DNA of 64,000 nt, taken from Methanococcoides sp. LMO-2. Lineage in GTDB: Archaea; Halobacteriota; Methanosarcinia; Methanosarcinales; Methanosarcinaceae. The stretch spans positions 1 to 64,000 of the forward strand of contig NZ_JBCAUS010000003.1 of the NCBI RefSeq assembly GCF_038432375.1. The letters are read 5' to 3'. Shown here piece after piece: positions 53,336-63,058 of this stretch. Under the pieces are notes generated by a model, which did no database searches, was not told the DNA's origin, and saw only the letters and a list, made by a program, of their open reading frames with translations. The translations under genes and the position numbers were made by a program. The first letter of the stretch is position 1, and every line of letters starts with the position of its first letter.

Positions 53336-55450
53336 ATGAATATAATAAATACAAAACGAAGTAAGAAAAACATATCATTCTGGATAAGTACTCTACTGAT
53401 ATTCGCACTCTTGCTTCCAACTATCGGCCATGCAGGAGCAGTTGATCTTAGGGGTGAGATTTTTGAAGCAGGTGCTGATGAACTTTCATGGGATGCCACT
53501 AACTGGAATTTCATGTTTGCAGACCCTAATGATTATACCTCCTGGACTGAGAGACTCTACTATGAGGATTCCGAAGATGGATCTAACGGTCCACTTGGTG
53601 TTGGAAACCATACTATCGATGCAGGAGAACTTATCTACTCCGCAAAACCATACGATGTATTATTCGGACTTACCTTGAATGAAGGGATTGTAGTCGGAGA
53701 GACTGGCATGTATTCTGGCTTCCCGTTCCAGCAGGGATATTATGTTGCAGTCAATTCAGATGCAACCACAATTGCACCTGTATTATTCGAATACTATTGG
53801 CCTGAGGATGTTACCACTCTTGCAGTCGGAGAAACATTTGACCTTGGAGCAGGTTACAGCATCGTGTGCAACCAGATCGATGTGGAAGGTAACAAAGTAT
53901 GGCTTTCCCTTTTCAAAGATGGTGACGAGCTCGAGTCGGAGATCATTGATACAAGAACTGAAAACGGAAGTCTTTTTGTTGCAAGGGACGACTTCGGTGG
54001 TCAGGAGGATGCAATCTACTTCACAACCTATGTTGATGCACTTTTCCAGGGTACTTCTGATAGCTTTGTAAAATTGCAATACACATGGCTGATCGACAAG
54101 GATGACGTAAGGACCATAACAACCGAAGAGACTTTCGGGGTATTTGAATGTACAAAGGCAGAAGCAGATGAGATCGTTTTCGAGAATTCAAATGCAATTT
54201 CATTGAAAATGGATGGTGTCACATACCTGACAGATGATATGTACCTGTATACATCCGTTGATAATGGTTATGCTGGTCCAACTGGTGGATTCAACATATT
54301 CCCTGCAATTACAATGAGTTCACCTGGTTTTTATGAAATGAGGGGTGAGATTTTTGAAGCAGGTGCTGATGAACTTTCATGGGATGCCACTAACTGGAAT
54401 TTCATGTTTGCAGACCCTAATGATTATACCTCCTGGACTGAGAGACTCTACTATGAGGATTCCGAAGATGGATCTAACGGTCCACTTGGTGTTGGAAACC
54501 ATACTATCGATGCAGGAGAACTTATCTACTCCGCAAAACCATACGATGTATTATTCGGACTTACCTTGAATGAAGGGATTGTAGTCGGAGAGACTGGCAT
54601 GTATTCTGGCTTCCCGTTCCAGCAGGGATATTATGTTGCAGTCAATTCAGATGCAACCACAATTGCACCTGTATTATTCGAATACTATTGGCCTGAGGAT
54701 GTTACCACTCTTGCAGTCGGAGAAACATTTGACCTTGGAGCAGGTTACAGCATCGTGTGCAACCAGATCGATGTGGAAGGTAACAAAGTATGGCTTTCCC
54801 TTTTCAAAGATGGTGACGAGCTCGAGTCGGAGATCATTGATACAAGAACTGATAACGGAAGTCTCTTTGTTGCAAGGGACGACTTCGGTGGTCAGGAGAA
54901 TGCAATCTACTTCACAACCTATGTTGATGCACTTTTCCAGGGTACATCTGACAGCTTTGTAAAATTGCAATACACATGGCTGATCGACAAGGATGACGTA
55001 AGGACCATAACAACCGAAGAGACTTTTGGAGTATTTGAATGTACAAAGGCAGAAGCAGATGAGATCGTTTTCGAGAATTCAAATGCAATTTCATTGAAAA
55101 TGGATGGTGCCACATACCTGACAGATGATATGTACCTGTATACATCCGTTGATAATGGTTATGCTGGTCCAACTGGTGGATTCAACATATATCCTGCTTT
55201 GGGAGTGTCAATTGAAACTGAGGACACAGAGTTTATCGAAGAGGAAGTGACCACTTACGAAGAACTGGATAATAGCACCGCGTCTATGAACGAAACATCA
55301 GAAGACGTGATTGAAATAGATGAATCTGATTCTCATGAAGATTCCAATTCCAGTACCATGGCCTCAACCACTGAAGATGCCCCTGGCTTTGGAATTGTAT
55401 TGAGCATACTTGGTCTTTGCATGGCAATTGGATATTCAAGAAGACGATAA
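53336..55450 (+). CDS. S-layer-type surface protein with duplicated domain and PGF-CTERM anchor
   Basis: 704 residues. A signal peptide (FWISTLLIFALLLPTIGHA) is followed by two copies of a roughly 286-residue domain of the methanosarcinal S-layer family (DUF1608), each starting LRGEIFEAGADELSWDATNW or MRGEIFEAG and ending GGFNI[F/Y]PA. Then come an acidic Ser/Thr-rich stalk and a C-terminal APGFGIVLSILGLCMAIGYSRRR-type PGF-CTERM signal for archaeosortase. It is probably exported and linked to the envelope as a surface tile. It lies inside the casposon, between block B and the right repeat, and is the last gene of the element. Confidence 0.88.
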   Translation: MNIINTKRSKKNISFWISTLLIFALLLPTIGHAGAVDLRGEIFEAGADELSWDATNWNFMFADPNDYTSWTERLYYEDSEDGSNGPLGVGNHTIDAGELIYSAKPYDVLFGLTLNEGIVVGETGMYSGFPFQQGYYVAVNSDATTIAPVLFEYYWPEDVTTLAVGETFDLGAGYSIVCNQIDVEGNKVWLSLFKDGDELESEIIDTRTENGSLFVARDDFGGQEDAIYFTTYVDALFQGTSDSFVKLQYTWLIDKDDVRTITTEETFGVFECTKAEADEIVFENSNAISLKMDGVTYLTDDMYLYTSVDNGYAGPTGGFNIFPAITMSSPGFYEMRGEIFEAGADELSWDATNWNFMFADPNDYTSWTERLYYEDSEDGSNGPLGVGNHTIDAGELIYSAKPYDVLFGLTLNEGIVVGETGMYSGFPFQQGYYVAVNSDATTIAPVLFEYYWPEDVTTLAVGETFDLGAGYSIVCNQIDVEGNKVWLSLFKDGDELESEIIDTRTDNGSLFVARDDFGGQENAIYFTTYVDALFQGTSDSFVKLQYTWLIDKDDVRTITTEETFGVFECTKAEADEIVFENSNAISLKMDGATYLTDDMYLYTSVDNGYAGPTGGFNIYPALGVSIETEDTEFIEEEVTTYEELDNSTASMNETSEDVIEIDESDSHEDSNSSTMASTTEDAPGFGIVLSILGLCMAIGYSRRR
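53450..54306. repeat. Intragenic tandem repeat, unit 1
   Basis: 857 bases repeated at 54341-55197 (period 891) with only a handful of substitutions, giving changes such as Glu to Asp, Asp to Asn and Val to Ala. The near identity points to recent duplication or conversion. Confidence 0.95.
54341..55197. repeat. Intragenic tandem repeat, unit 2
   Basis: Second copy of the S-layer domain unit of 53450-54306, in frame. A 34-base spacer encoding TMSSPGFYE separates the units. Confidence 0.95.
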
Positions 55451-55505
55451 GTTTGCTGGTGTTTATTGATCTGTGAATTGTATTGCAAAGTAAATTCAAT
55501 AATAT

Positions 55506-55542
55506 GGACTTGGGCTAAATTCTCCAGGTCCTTTTTTTTTTT
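55506..55542 (+). terminator. Terminator after the S-layer gene
   Basis: GGACTTGG (55506-55513) pairs with CCAGGTCC (55524-55531), one G-U pair, followed by eleven T. It separates the S-layer gene from the right end of the element. Confidence 0.65.
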
Positions 55543-55690
55543 ATTTTCAAAATAAGGAGGTCGATAATTCTCTGTGACTGAAATTTACTATAAAATATGG
55601 ATCTAAATTTTTTCCTCCTTTATTTTTTTTTTGGAGGGGTTTGGAGAAATGTTCTCTAGCCCATACAAAATATCTTCACCTCCATAACAA

Positions 55691-55864
55691 TAAAAAAAAA
55701 CAGGGCTTATGAATGATATTTTGGATATAGAGATAATTACCGAGAAGTTTAGGGAGTTACCATCCCACAACTTATCCAAATAAATTCGATAGAGCTAGGC
55801 CCTTACCAATACGAATAGTTAAAGTAATTTCGGGAGTTGCCTTTTCCCACTTTACCTATATCCC
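55691..55864. repeat. Right terminal inverted repeat of the casposon
   Basis: Reverse complement of 33394-33567 with a single substitution. It ends ...CCTATATCCC directly at the target duplication. Confidence 0.95.
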
Positions 55865-55878
55865 CGTACTTCATAGCC
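55865..55878. repeat. Right target-site duplication of the casposon
   Basis: CGTACTTCATAGCC, identical to 33380-33393. Its last four bases are the discriminator and first three acceptor bases of tRNA-Thr, so the insertion kept the tRNA whole. Confidence 0.9.
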
Positions 55879-55946
55879 GTCGGGGGGATTCGAACCCCCG
55901 GCCTGCTGATTACGAATCAGCCGCTATACCACTAAGCCACGACGGC
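55875..55946 (-). tRNA. tRNA-Thr (anticodon CGT)
   Basis: 72 nt cloverleaf. The 7-bp acceptor GCCGTCG/CGACGGC carries discriminator T. The D arm contains AGTGGTAT. The anticodon stem GCTGA/TCAGC has loop TTCGTAA (anticodon CGT, reading ACG), and the T arm is GGGGG-TTCGAAT-CCCCC. CCA is not encoded. The 3' end is the casposon target site. Confidence 0.97.
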
Positions 55947-55999
55947 ACATTGAACTTACACCTAATAAGGATTTTAGAATTTAATCGTTTCGCCCAGAT

Positions 56000-57001
56000 T
56001 CATTTTATCCGGACCTCGATACAGACATTATACTGATGCGGTGCATACGAGCGAACCGTCCTGCATTCCACCACTTCAATTGTACGATTAGCCCTCTTTG
56101 CTGCTGCTTCTATCAGACCTATAGAACTCTCATACAGGTCATCTTCATGGGTCATTCCATAGTAGTGAATGATACCCTTCGGAGCTGTCACATAGATAGC
56201 AGCGTCAAGGAATGCATCGGCACTGTGGGGGAGATTCATGATAACATGATCTGCAATGCCCTCGAAGTTGCGGGCAATCTCGTTCGCATCCCCTTCGATT
56301 AACTCGATGTTCTCGATAGAATTGAGCTTCACATTTTCTTTCAGGAAATGGATAGCATCGGGATTCTTGTCCATGGCAATGACCCTTTTACATTTCCTGG
56401 CAATAGGGATACTGTACGGACCCACGCCTGCGAACATGTCAAGGACAACATCATCTTCCCCTACCTGTGAAACAATTCTCTGTCTCTCTGTGGAAAGGCG
56501 TGGTGTGAAATATGCACGTTCGAGGTCCACTTTGTATTTAAAACCATGATCCTTGTGAACCGTTTCCGTCCTCTCTTCCCCTGCAAGCACCTTGAATCTG
56601 CGGGTTCGGAACTCACCCTCTACTGCTGACACTGCACCAAGCACGGTCTGCACATTCTTGTGCACCTTCAGGAGTGCATATGCGATCTTTTCTGCTTCGA
56701 CCTCGTCGGCTTCTATCAGTGCAATATCACCTACGATCTCGTAGCCAGGAGTGAAACCAAGGATGTCCTCGAGCTTGAGGATCTTTTCATGAGATTCAAA
56801 ATCATGATCCACCTGCCTTGCTTCTTCAGGAAGCTCATCGAGCTCATCTGGTGTCAACTCCCTTTCAAGAGGAAGATAAAGCTCATCGCCTTCACTGAAT
56901 ATCTTCAGGGACTTGTCAAGGATATCAAGTTCCATAAGGAACTTTCTGGCAGGTTCACCTTTCTTTTTAGGAATAGCAATACAGGGCTGCTTCAAACTCA
57001 T
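56000..57001 (-). CDS. trm5: tRNA (guanine37-N1)-methyltransferase, aTrm5 type
   Basis: 333 residues. It makes m1G at position 37 of tRNAs, preventing frameshifting. The class I SAM-dependent fold is seen as VLDMFAGVGPYSIPIA, VIAMDKNPDAI and the catalytic NLP motif HVIMNLPHSADAFL. An N-terminal region, CIAIPKKKGEPARKFLMEL, is typical of archaeal Trm5. The ATG at 57001 follows AGGAG at close range; the frame extends 17 codons upstream through an inverted repeat region and is not used. Confidence 0.92.
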   Translation of the reverse strand: MSLKQPCIAIPKKKGEPARKFLMELDILDKSLKIFSEGDELYLPLERELTPDELDELPEEARQVDHDFESHEKILKLEDILGFTPGYEIVGDIALIEADEVEAEKIAYALLKVHKNVQTVLGAVSAVEGEFRTRRFKVLAGEERTETVHKDHGFKYKVDLERAYFTPRLSTERQRIVSQVGEDDVVLDMFAGVGPYSIPIARKCKRVIAMDKNPDAIHFLKENVKLNSIENIELIEGDANEIARNFEGIADHVIMNLPHSADAFLDAAIYVTAPKGIIHYYGMTHEDDLYESSIGLIEAAAKRANRTIEVVECRTVRSYAPHQYNVCIEVRIK

Positions 57002-57023
57002 CTCTCCTGAAATAGCGCATATC

Positions 57024-57047
57024 GACATATCGGCGTATTGATATGTC
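57024..57047. repeat. Inverted repeat ahead of trm5
   Basis: GACATATC (57024-57031) / GATATGTC (57040-57047) with an 8-base spacer, flanked by two GCATATCG-like words. It lies between the exporter stop and the trm5 start; possibly a regulatory hairpin. Confidence 0.4.
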
Positions 57048-57067
57048 AGCATATCGGCCTGCCCGGA

Positions 57068-57679
57068 TCATCCGATCGCAAACCATCCGCCGAATAATAT
57101 CAGGAATAGTCCGCATGATACAAGAATATGCCTGTAGGTCTTCGGGGAGAACATTCCCCTGCCACGGCTGAAGGATAGCGATACGGCAGTGAACCAGCCA
57201 AGATCTGCAAGCCAGTGTCCGACTATGAAGAATGCCACTGCGACCATTCCAAGTTTCATGCTCTCAAGTACAAGGGCACTTCCGGCTGCCAGCCACCAGA
57301 GCCAGAAATATGGATTTGAAGCAGAGGTAACTATGCCTGCGATCAGTGAATTGGAGATTACTTTGTCCTGTCCGTGAAGTTCTTCGGCTGAAGCTTTTGC
57401 CCCTCGTATCGTCATGATCCCGAAAATGATCAGGACTATACCGCCGGCTACCGAGATGAAGGACATCTCGCGTTCGCCCACAAGTGTGTTCATACCTAAA
57501 AGTATCAGCACAAGCACGGCGGTTTCGATGATAGCATGGCCCAGGAACACTTCGGGTCCTGCTGTCCAGCCTTTCTTCAGTGTGCCGTCAATGGTCACGA
57601 ATAACATGGGGCCAGGTACAAGAGCACCGGTGAGGCCTACTATGAAACCAATGAACAACATCTCGAACAGTTCTAACAT
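57068..57679 (-). CDS. LysE-family amino acid exporter
   Basis: 203-residue membrane protein with about six helices. The N-terminal LysE signature is FIVGLTGALVPGPMLFVTIDGTLKKGW, and NPYFWLWWLAAG is conserved further on. It exports amino acids or related small molecules. No ribosome binding site is seen; a TTATATAG box about 25 bases ahead suggests a leaderless transcript starting near the GTG (57685) or ATG (57679). Confidence 0.88.
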   Translation of the reverse strand: MLELFEMLFIGFIVGLTGALVPGPMLFVTIDGTLKKGWTAGPEVFLGHAIIETAVLVLILLGMNTLVGEREMSFISVAGGIVLIIFGIMTIRGAKASAEELHGQDKVISNSLIAGIVTSASNPYFWLWWLAAGSALVLESMKLGMVAVAFFIVGHWLADLGWFTAVSLSFSRGRGMFSPKTYRHILVSCGLFLILFGGWFAIG

Positions 57680-57816
57680 GGTCACTAGAAAATTACGTTA
57701 CTATATAATGTGATCGATTATGTCGATCAGAAAAATAAGAATTTAAAAATTTATGGAACGCAAAGACAGGATTTGCCTTTGCAGTTCTTGTTTGTATTGT
57801 TGTTCTTGATACCAGA

Positions 57817-58830
57817 TCAGAGAATGATCTCTATGTCCAGTTCTTCAGCGAGCTCTTTGTACCTGTTACGGATGGTGACCTCGGTCACACCTGCAACATC
57901 AGCGACCTCACGCTGTGTCCTGCGCTCACCGCAGAGAATGGATGCAATATAGATCGCAGCTGCTGCCACACCGGTTGGTCCACGGCCACTTGTGAGTTCC
58001 TTTTCAGATGCCTGACGGAGGATCTCAACACCTCTGGACTGTACCTCTCCCTTGAGGTTCAGGCCTGAGCAGAACCTTGGGACGTAGTCAATTGGGGATG
58101 TTGGCATAAGCTTGAGTGCAAGCTCACGGGAAATGAAACGGTATGTTCTTCCGATCTCTTTCCTGCTTACCCTTGAAACTTCTCCGATCTCATCCAGGGT
58201 CCTTGGAACACTGCACTGGCGACATGCTGCATAAAGTGCTGCTGCTGCCACACCTTCAATACTCCTTCCACGGATGAGGTTCTTGTCAACTGCTTTCCTG
58301 TAGACCACTGCAGCGGTCTCACGTACGGTACGTGGAAGACCTAATGCAGATGCCATACGGTCAAGTTCTGATAAAGCGAATGCAAGGTTCCTTTCAGTAG
58401 CATTGCTTACGCGTATACGACGCTGCCACTTTCTCAACCTGTATAACTGGGCACGATTCTTGGAGGAGATTGACTTACCATAGGAATCACGGTTCCTCCA
58501 GTCGATCATGGTAGACAGACCTTTGTCGTGTATGGTGTATGTCATTGGTGCACCAACACGAGAACGTTTCATACGCTGGTCATGGTCAAAAGCACGCCAT
58601 TCCGGACCTTCATCAACGAATTCAGCATCTACTACAAGACCACAATCTGCACATACCAGTTCGGCACGCTCATAGTCCTGTTCAAGATTACGGCTTCCAC
58701 ACTCCGGACACTCAATAACCTTGTTCTCGACTTCAGCGGTCTTTTCCTTCTCTTTACGTGCCTTGATCATTGCACGTATTTTCTCTCTCTCTGAAGTATC
58801 AGAATATCTTACTCTTTCAACTTCCACCAT
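57817..58830 (-). CDS. tfb: Transcription initiation factor IIB (TFB)
   Basis: 337 residues. An N-terminal zinc ribbon ([10 protein letters not shown]...LVCADCGLV, about 39-63), the B-finger/linker ([21 protein letters not shown]) and two cyclin repeats ([50 protein letters not shown]) are present, ending in an HTH that reads the BRE ([21 protein letters not shown]). It bridges TBP-TATA and RNA polymerase. Confidence 0.97.
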   Translation of the reverse strand: MVEVERVRYSDTSEREKIRAMIKARKEKEKTAEVENKVIECPECGSRNLEQDYERAELVCADCGLVVDAEFVDEGPEWRAFDHDQRMKRSRVGAPMTYTIHDKGLSTMIDWRNRDSYGKSISSKNRAQLYRLRKWQRRIRVSNATERNLAFALSELDRMASALGLPRTVRETAAVVYRKAVDKNLIRGRSIEGVAAAALYAACRQCSVPRTLDEIGEVSRVSRKEIGRTYRFISRELALKLMPTSPIDYVPRFCSGLNLKGEVQSRGVEILRQASEKELTSGRGPTGVAAAAIYIASILCGERRTQREVADVAGVTEVTIRNRYKELAEELDIEIIL

Positions 58831-58924
58831 ATTATCATTGCCTCGATTTTACCAAAATTGCTAACTGTCGATCCATTTAATATAAATGCAACCTATATAT
58901 GTTATATAAATAAAATAAATGGAC

Positions 58925-59185
58925 TTATTTGACGTATACCTTCTCATTGAGGTATTTCTTCAGTTCAGGACCAGAAACGTCTCCAAAGACCTTAATAGTA
59001 ATATAAGGAGACTTTACAGGACCGATCACACCATTCACCTTTCCAATTCGCTTGACGGATTTGTCAACAACCACCGAGTTTATACGAGGAAGATCCCTCA
59101 AAGATGTATCTGGTTTAATGTTGTCCCCTCTAACAAGCAAACCCTGTTGTGCTACTACCTGCACTACCGTCCCAAGCCTTTTCAT
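58925..59185 (-). CDS. gar1: H/ACA ribonucleoprotein subunit Gar1
   Basis: 86 residues: LGTVVQVVAQQGLLVRGD, VDKSVKRIGKVNGVIGPVKSPYITIKV, the six-stranded barrel of Gar1 with the GPV-x-x-PY motif. It joins Cbf5, Nop10 and L7Ae in guide-RNA pseudouridylation. The ATG at 59185 begins the conserved part; an upstream extension of 18 codons is AT-rich and unlikely. Gar1 next to TFB is a usual euryarchaeal order. Confidence 0.92.
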   Translation of the reverse strand: MKRLGTVVQVVAQQGLLVRGDNIKPDTSLRDLPRINSVVVDKSVKRIGKVNGVIGPVKSPYITIKVFGDVSGPELKKYLNEKVYVK

Positions 59186-59742
59186 ACGTCTCTTGCCATC
59201 AATATATAAATCAAATTGGTGATATATATACCATAGCATACCTTGTATATAAAGTTATCGCAATCTCTTTAATAATCCAAATAATACCATTACAAAAAGA
59301 TAATCATACAGATAACTAAAAATGCAACCAACTGACACATATTCACATGATCCGAATGGATCGTGTCAGGATAAGGCATGACAAAGCCTCACATGGACAT
59401 TAATAGTTTTCTGACAATTATCCTTACCAATAAATGCCGCAAATTTTAGAAGTAAACTTATTATAATTGACAAAGTTCGAATATATTATATAAAAACTTC
59501 GGCACATTTTATGAAAAAATAACCGGATTTTGGGACATTACAACAAATCTATAAAAAACAACGATAACACTTAATACCAATCACACAATAAACGGCAATA
59601 TCGTCTGGATATGTCCAATAACAAACTATCCGGAAGACAACGGATATTGTAGCTGATTACAGCCAGATATCGACATCATTAAATACATAATAACGCTAGC
59701 CTAACCCATAATCAAAATATCTTCCCGTGGGAGGAGAACTTA
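59186..59742. other. Intergenic region with ppdK promoter
   Basis: 557 bases without a gene. A 9-bp hairpin ACATGATCC / GGATCGTGT lies at 59345-59366. A TATA-like ATATTATATAAAA is near 59483-59495. GGGAGGAG stands just ahead of the kinase start. The long leader (about 220 bases) could carry regulation, but no known riboswitch was recognised. Confidence 0.45.
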
Positions 59743-62397
59743 GTGGCAGATAATAAATTTGTGTATCTTTTCGGAAACAACGAAACTGAAGGCAAAAACA
59801 GTATGAAAGACCTGCTTGGGGGTAAAGGAGCCAACCTCGCAGAAATGTCAAATCTGGGAATACCGGTTCCGGTCGGATTTACGATCACGACCGAGGTCTG
59901 TACTCTTTATCTTAAGGATGACAAATATCCTTCAGGTCTTGAAGAGCAGATCGATAACGCTATAAAGGAACTGGAAAACACCACGGGAAAGTTATTTGGA
60001 GATCTTAACAACCCATTACTTGTTTCCGTACGTTCAGGTGCCCGCGTGTCCATGCCAGGTATGATGGACACAGTGCTTAACCTGGGACTTAACGATAACT
60101 CAGTAGTAGGCCTCGCCAAAAAGACCGGCAACGACAGGTTTGCTTACGACAGCTACAGAAGATTCCTCACAATGTTCGCAGATGTTGTGCTTGGTATCGA
60201 ACATGAGAAGTTCGAATCCACACTTACTGCTAAAAAGAAGGAAAAAGGCGTCAAACAGGATACTGACCTTGACGTAGATGACCTGAAGGACCTTGTTGAG
60301 AAATTCAAAGGCATCATCAAGGAAGAGACCGGAAAGGACTTCCCGCAGGAAGCAAGGGAACAGCTCCAGATGGCCATCGATGCAGTATTCGGCTCATGGA
60401 ACAACCAGCGCGCTATCACATACAGACGACTGAATGGCATTCCCGGCAAATGGGGAACTGCTGTGAACGTACAGAGCATGGTCTATGGTAACATGGGAGA
60501 ATCCTCCGGAACAGGAGTAGCATTTACAAGAGACCCTGCAACAGGTGAGAAGAGATTCTTCGGAGAATACCTCATCAATGCACAGGGCGAAGATGTAGTT
60601 GCAGGAATCAGGACACCTCAGCCAATTGAGACCCTGAAGAACAACATGCCTGAAGTCTACGACCAGCTCGTGGACATCTACATGAAACTGGAGGACCACT
60701 TCAGGGACATGCAGGACATCGAGTTCACCATCGAAAAAGGCAAGCTTTTCATGCTGCAGACAAGAACCGGTAAGAGAACTGCTGCTGCAGCCATCAAGAT
60801 TGCTACTGACATGGTAGCAGAAGGACTGATCGATAAGGAAACAGCTCTTACAAGAGTTGAACCTGCACAGGTCGACAGACTCCTCCATCCAAACATCGAT
60901 CCGAACGCAACACCGGACGTAATTGCAAGCGGTCTCCCTGCATCCCCGGGAGCTGCTGTCGGTGAAGTAGTATTCACAGCAGAACATGCTGAAGAGAAAG
61001 CAAAGAACGGCGAGAAGACAATCCTTGTACGTGCTGAGACCTCACCAGAGGACATCGGCGGTATGAATGCTTCAGAAGGTATCCTCACAGTACGTGGAGG
61101 AATGACCTCACATGCAGCTGTCGTTGCAAGAGGCATGGGCAAGCCATGTGTTGCAGGCTGCGGTGAAATTGTAATTGATATTAAAGAGAAGATCTTCACA
61201 ATAGGAAACCACACCATCAATGAAGGTGATATGATCTCCATTGACGGTTCCACAGGAGATGTTATTCTCGGAGAGGTTGAGCTTACACTCCCCGGTGTTA
61301 CCGGTGAACTTGAGCAGATACTCTCATGGGCCGACGAGGTAAGAACCATGAAGGTCAGGACCAATGCAGACACACCTCACGACGCCCAGGTCGCACGTGA
61401 CTTCGGTGCAGAAGGAATTGGACTCTGCAGAACAGAGCACATGTTCTTTGGAGAGGACAGGATCCCTGCAGTCCGTGAGATGATCATGGCAGAAGAAGTC
61501 GATGTCAGGAAAGCAGCTCTCGAAAAACTCCTCCCAATGCAGAGAGAGGACTTTATCGGAATCTTCAGAGCAATGGAAGGTTACCCTGTGACCATCAGGT
61601 TGCTTGATCCACCACTCCACGAATTCCTGCCAAACCATGAGGAAGCAGTTGAAAGGCTTACTGAACTTAACTCCAACGACGCTCCACAGACCGAGATCGA
61701 CAGGGTGAAGAAGGTCATAGAACGTATCGAGTTCCTCAAGGAAATGAACCCTATGCTTGGTCACAGAGGATGCCGTCTGGGAATCACATACCCAGAGATC
61801 TACGAGATGCAGGCACAGGCTATTATTGAAGCTGCATGCGTACTAACAAAGGAAGGCATGACCATCGTACCAGAGATCATGATCCCATTGATCAGCACAA
61901 TTGATGAGCTTGAATTCGTCAAGAAGCATGTGATAAAAGCTGTGGAAACTGCCATGGAAAAGGAAGGTATCAAACTTGACTACATGGTCGGAACAATGAT
62001 CGAACTCCCAAGAGCAGCACTCACAGCAGACCAGATCGCAAAGGAAGCTGAGTTCTTCTCCTTCGGTACTAACGACCTGACCCAGACAACCTTCGGTTTC
62101 AGCAGGGACGATGCAGGTAAGTTCTTACCATTCTACTTAGAAAGTGGCATACTCGAGGACGATCCATTTGCAGTGCTTGACCAGGAAGGTGTGGGCCAGC
62201 TTGTAAAGATCGGTATCGAGAAAGGACGTGCCACACGACCTGACATCAAGATAGGTATCTGCGGTGAGCATGGTGGAGAGCCAAAATCAGTTAAGTTTGG
62301 ACACAACGTCGGACTCAACTATGTCAGCTGTTCACCATTCCGTGTGCCAATTGCAAGACTTGCAGCAGCACACGCTGTTATAGAGAACAAGCAGTAA
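59743..62397 (+). CDS. ppdK: Pyruvate, phosphate dikinase
   Basis: 884 residues, normal for PpdK, which interconverts pyruvate + ATP + Pi and PEP + AMP + PPi. The N-terminal ATP-grasp reads LLGGKGANLAEMSNLG and VSVRSGARVSMPGMMDTVLNLG. The swivel phosphohistidine is H457 (GGMTSHAAVVARG). The C-terminal PEP barrel has LGHRGCRLGITYPEIYEMQ and GICGEHGGEP with the catalytic Cys. GTG start with GGGAGGAG. It supplies PEP for gluconeogenesis. Confidence 0.97.
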   Translation: MADNKFVYLFGNNETEGKNSMKDLLGGKGANLAEMSNLGIPVPVGFTITTEVCTLYLKDDKYPSGLEEQIDNAIKELENTTGKLFGDLNNPLLVSVRSGARVSMPGMMDTVLNLGLNDNSVVGLAKKTGNDRFAYDSYRRFLTMFADVVLGIEHEKFESTLTAKKKEKGVKQDTDLDVDDLKDLVEKFKGIIKEETGKDFPQEAREQLQMAIDAVFGSWNNQRAITYRRLNGIPGKWGTAVNVQSMVYGNMGESSGTGVAFTRDPATGEKRFFGEYLINAQGEDVVAGIRTPQPIETLKNNMPEVYDQLVDIYMKLEDHFRDMQDIEFTIEKGKLFMLQTRTGKRTAAAAIKIATDMVAEGLIDKETALTRVEPAQVDRLLHPNIDPNATPDVIASGLPASPGAAVGEVVFTAEHAEEKAKNGEKTILVRAETSPEDIGGMNASEGILTVRGGMTSHAAVVARGMGKPCVAGCGEIVIDIKEKIFTIGNHTINEGDMISIDGSTGDVILGEVELTLPGVTGELEQILSWADEVRTMKVRTNADTPHDAQVARDFGAEGIGLCRTEHMFFGEDRIPAVREMIMAEEVDVRKAALEKLLPMQREDFIGIFRAMEGYPVTIRLLDPPLHEFLPNHEEAVERLTELNSNDAPQTEIDRVKKVIERIEFLKEMNPMLGHRGCRLGITYPEIYEMQAQAIIEAACVLTKEGMTIVPEIMIPLISTIDELEFVKKHVIKAVETAMEKEGIKLDYMVGTMIELPRAALTADQIAKEAEFFSFGTNDLTQTTFGFSRDDAGKFLPFYLESGILEDDPFAVLDQEGVGQLVKIGIEKGRATRPDIKIGICGEHGGEPKSVKFGHNVGLNYVSCSPFRVPIARLAAAHAVIENKQ

Positions 62398-62412
62398 ACA
62401 TATTATTCAACA

Positions 62413-62454
62413 TCAATATCGTGTGGAAGTGCACGATATTGACAACTCTTTTTT
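62413..62454 (+). terminator. Terminator after ppdK
   Basis: 11-bp perfect stem TCAATATCGTG (62413-62423) / CACGATATTGA (62432-62442), followed by CAACTC and six T. Confidence 0.8.
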
Positions 62455-62614
62455 GTTTGGTCACCAGGACCACCATAAGATCAAATTATTACAATAATTG
62501 ATCTAGACACATATTTTTCATTGAGATGAGCTTGCAAATCATAAAGAGTTTCCAAAAAAGTATTAAATGATGATAACACAGTAGTCTACAGAAGAAAGTT
62601 GAGGAGTTATTTCT

Positions 62615-63058
62615 GTGAGAAACTCTCTAAAGGTAGCACTTGTCATTGCATCGATCATTGCAGTACTGGTTGTTGTAAATTATTCATCTGTACTGAATTA
62701 TACAACAAATAAGGAAAGTGCAGAACAGACAGCAGGTATATGGGGAGAACAACTGGAAAACGACGTCTTTGTTCCGGAAACTTATGGATATGAGGACAAA
62801 CTTATTTTCACATTCATATTGCGTGATCCGGAATACTCAGCAGATTACTACGCCACATATGAGATTAAAGAAGATGGCAATACCATTGAAAGTGCTAACA
62901 GCAAGTTATACGAGAATGTCACTTTGGATGAGCCCATCGTTATAGAGATTTCAAGGGAAACATCTTCTGTATATGAACTAGAAATGATGATTACAGATGA
63001 AGAAGAGAACAAAGTGCATCAGAGTGGCGTCACTATCGGAACAAAAGATCAAAAATAA
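62615..63058 (+). CDS. Small membrane-anchored extracytoplasmic protein
   Basis: 147 residues with GTG start behind GAGGAG. An N-terminal signal anchor (VALVIASIIAVLVVVNYSSVL, about 7-27) is followed by an acidic beta-rich domain (TFILRDPEYSADYYATYEIKEDG; VVEISRE-type strands) outside the membrane. No family is recognised. Confidence 0.7.
   Translation: MRNSLKVALVIASIIAVLVVVNYSSVLNYTTNKESAEQTAGIWGEQLENDVFVPETYGYEDKLIFTFILRDPEYSADYYATYEIKEDGNTIESANSKLYENVTLDEPIVIEISRETSSVYELEMMITDEEENKVHQSGVTIGTKDQK

Larger units (their letters stand above)
33394..55864. mobile_element. Casposon, about 22.5 kb, with methylamine-catabolism cargo
   Basis: The element is bounded by 174-bp terminal inverted repeats (one mismatch) and a 14-bp target duplication at the 3' end of tRNA-Thr(CGT). 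Core genes at the left end are Cas1 casposase (33785), a HTH protein (36181), HNH nuclease (36829) and family B DNA polymerase (37154), the set that defines casposons (self-synthesising transposons using Cas1 as integrase). The cargo to the right holds two mttB-mttP blocks, mtbC-mtbB, an MtmB homologue and an S-layer-type protein. Near-identical repeats and an intact Cas1 suggest recent insertion and possible activity. Confidence 0.93.

Noticed and set aside
59240-59742. Riboswitch ahead of ppdK
   Set aside because: Only a 9-bp hairpin was found; no known riboswitch core could be recognised.
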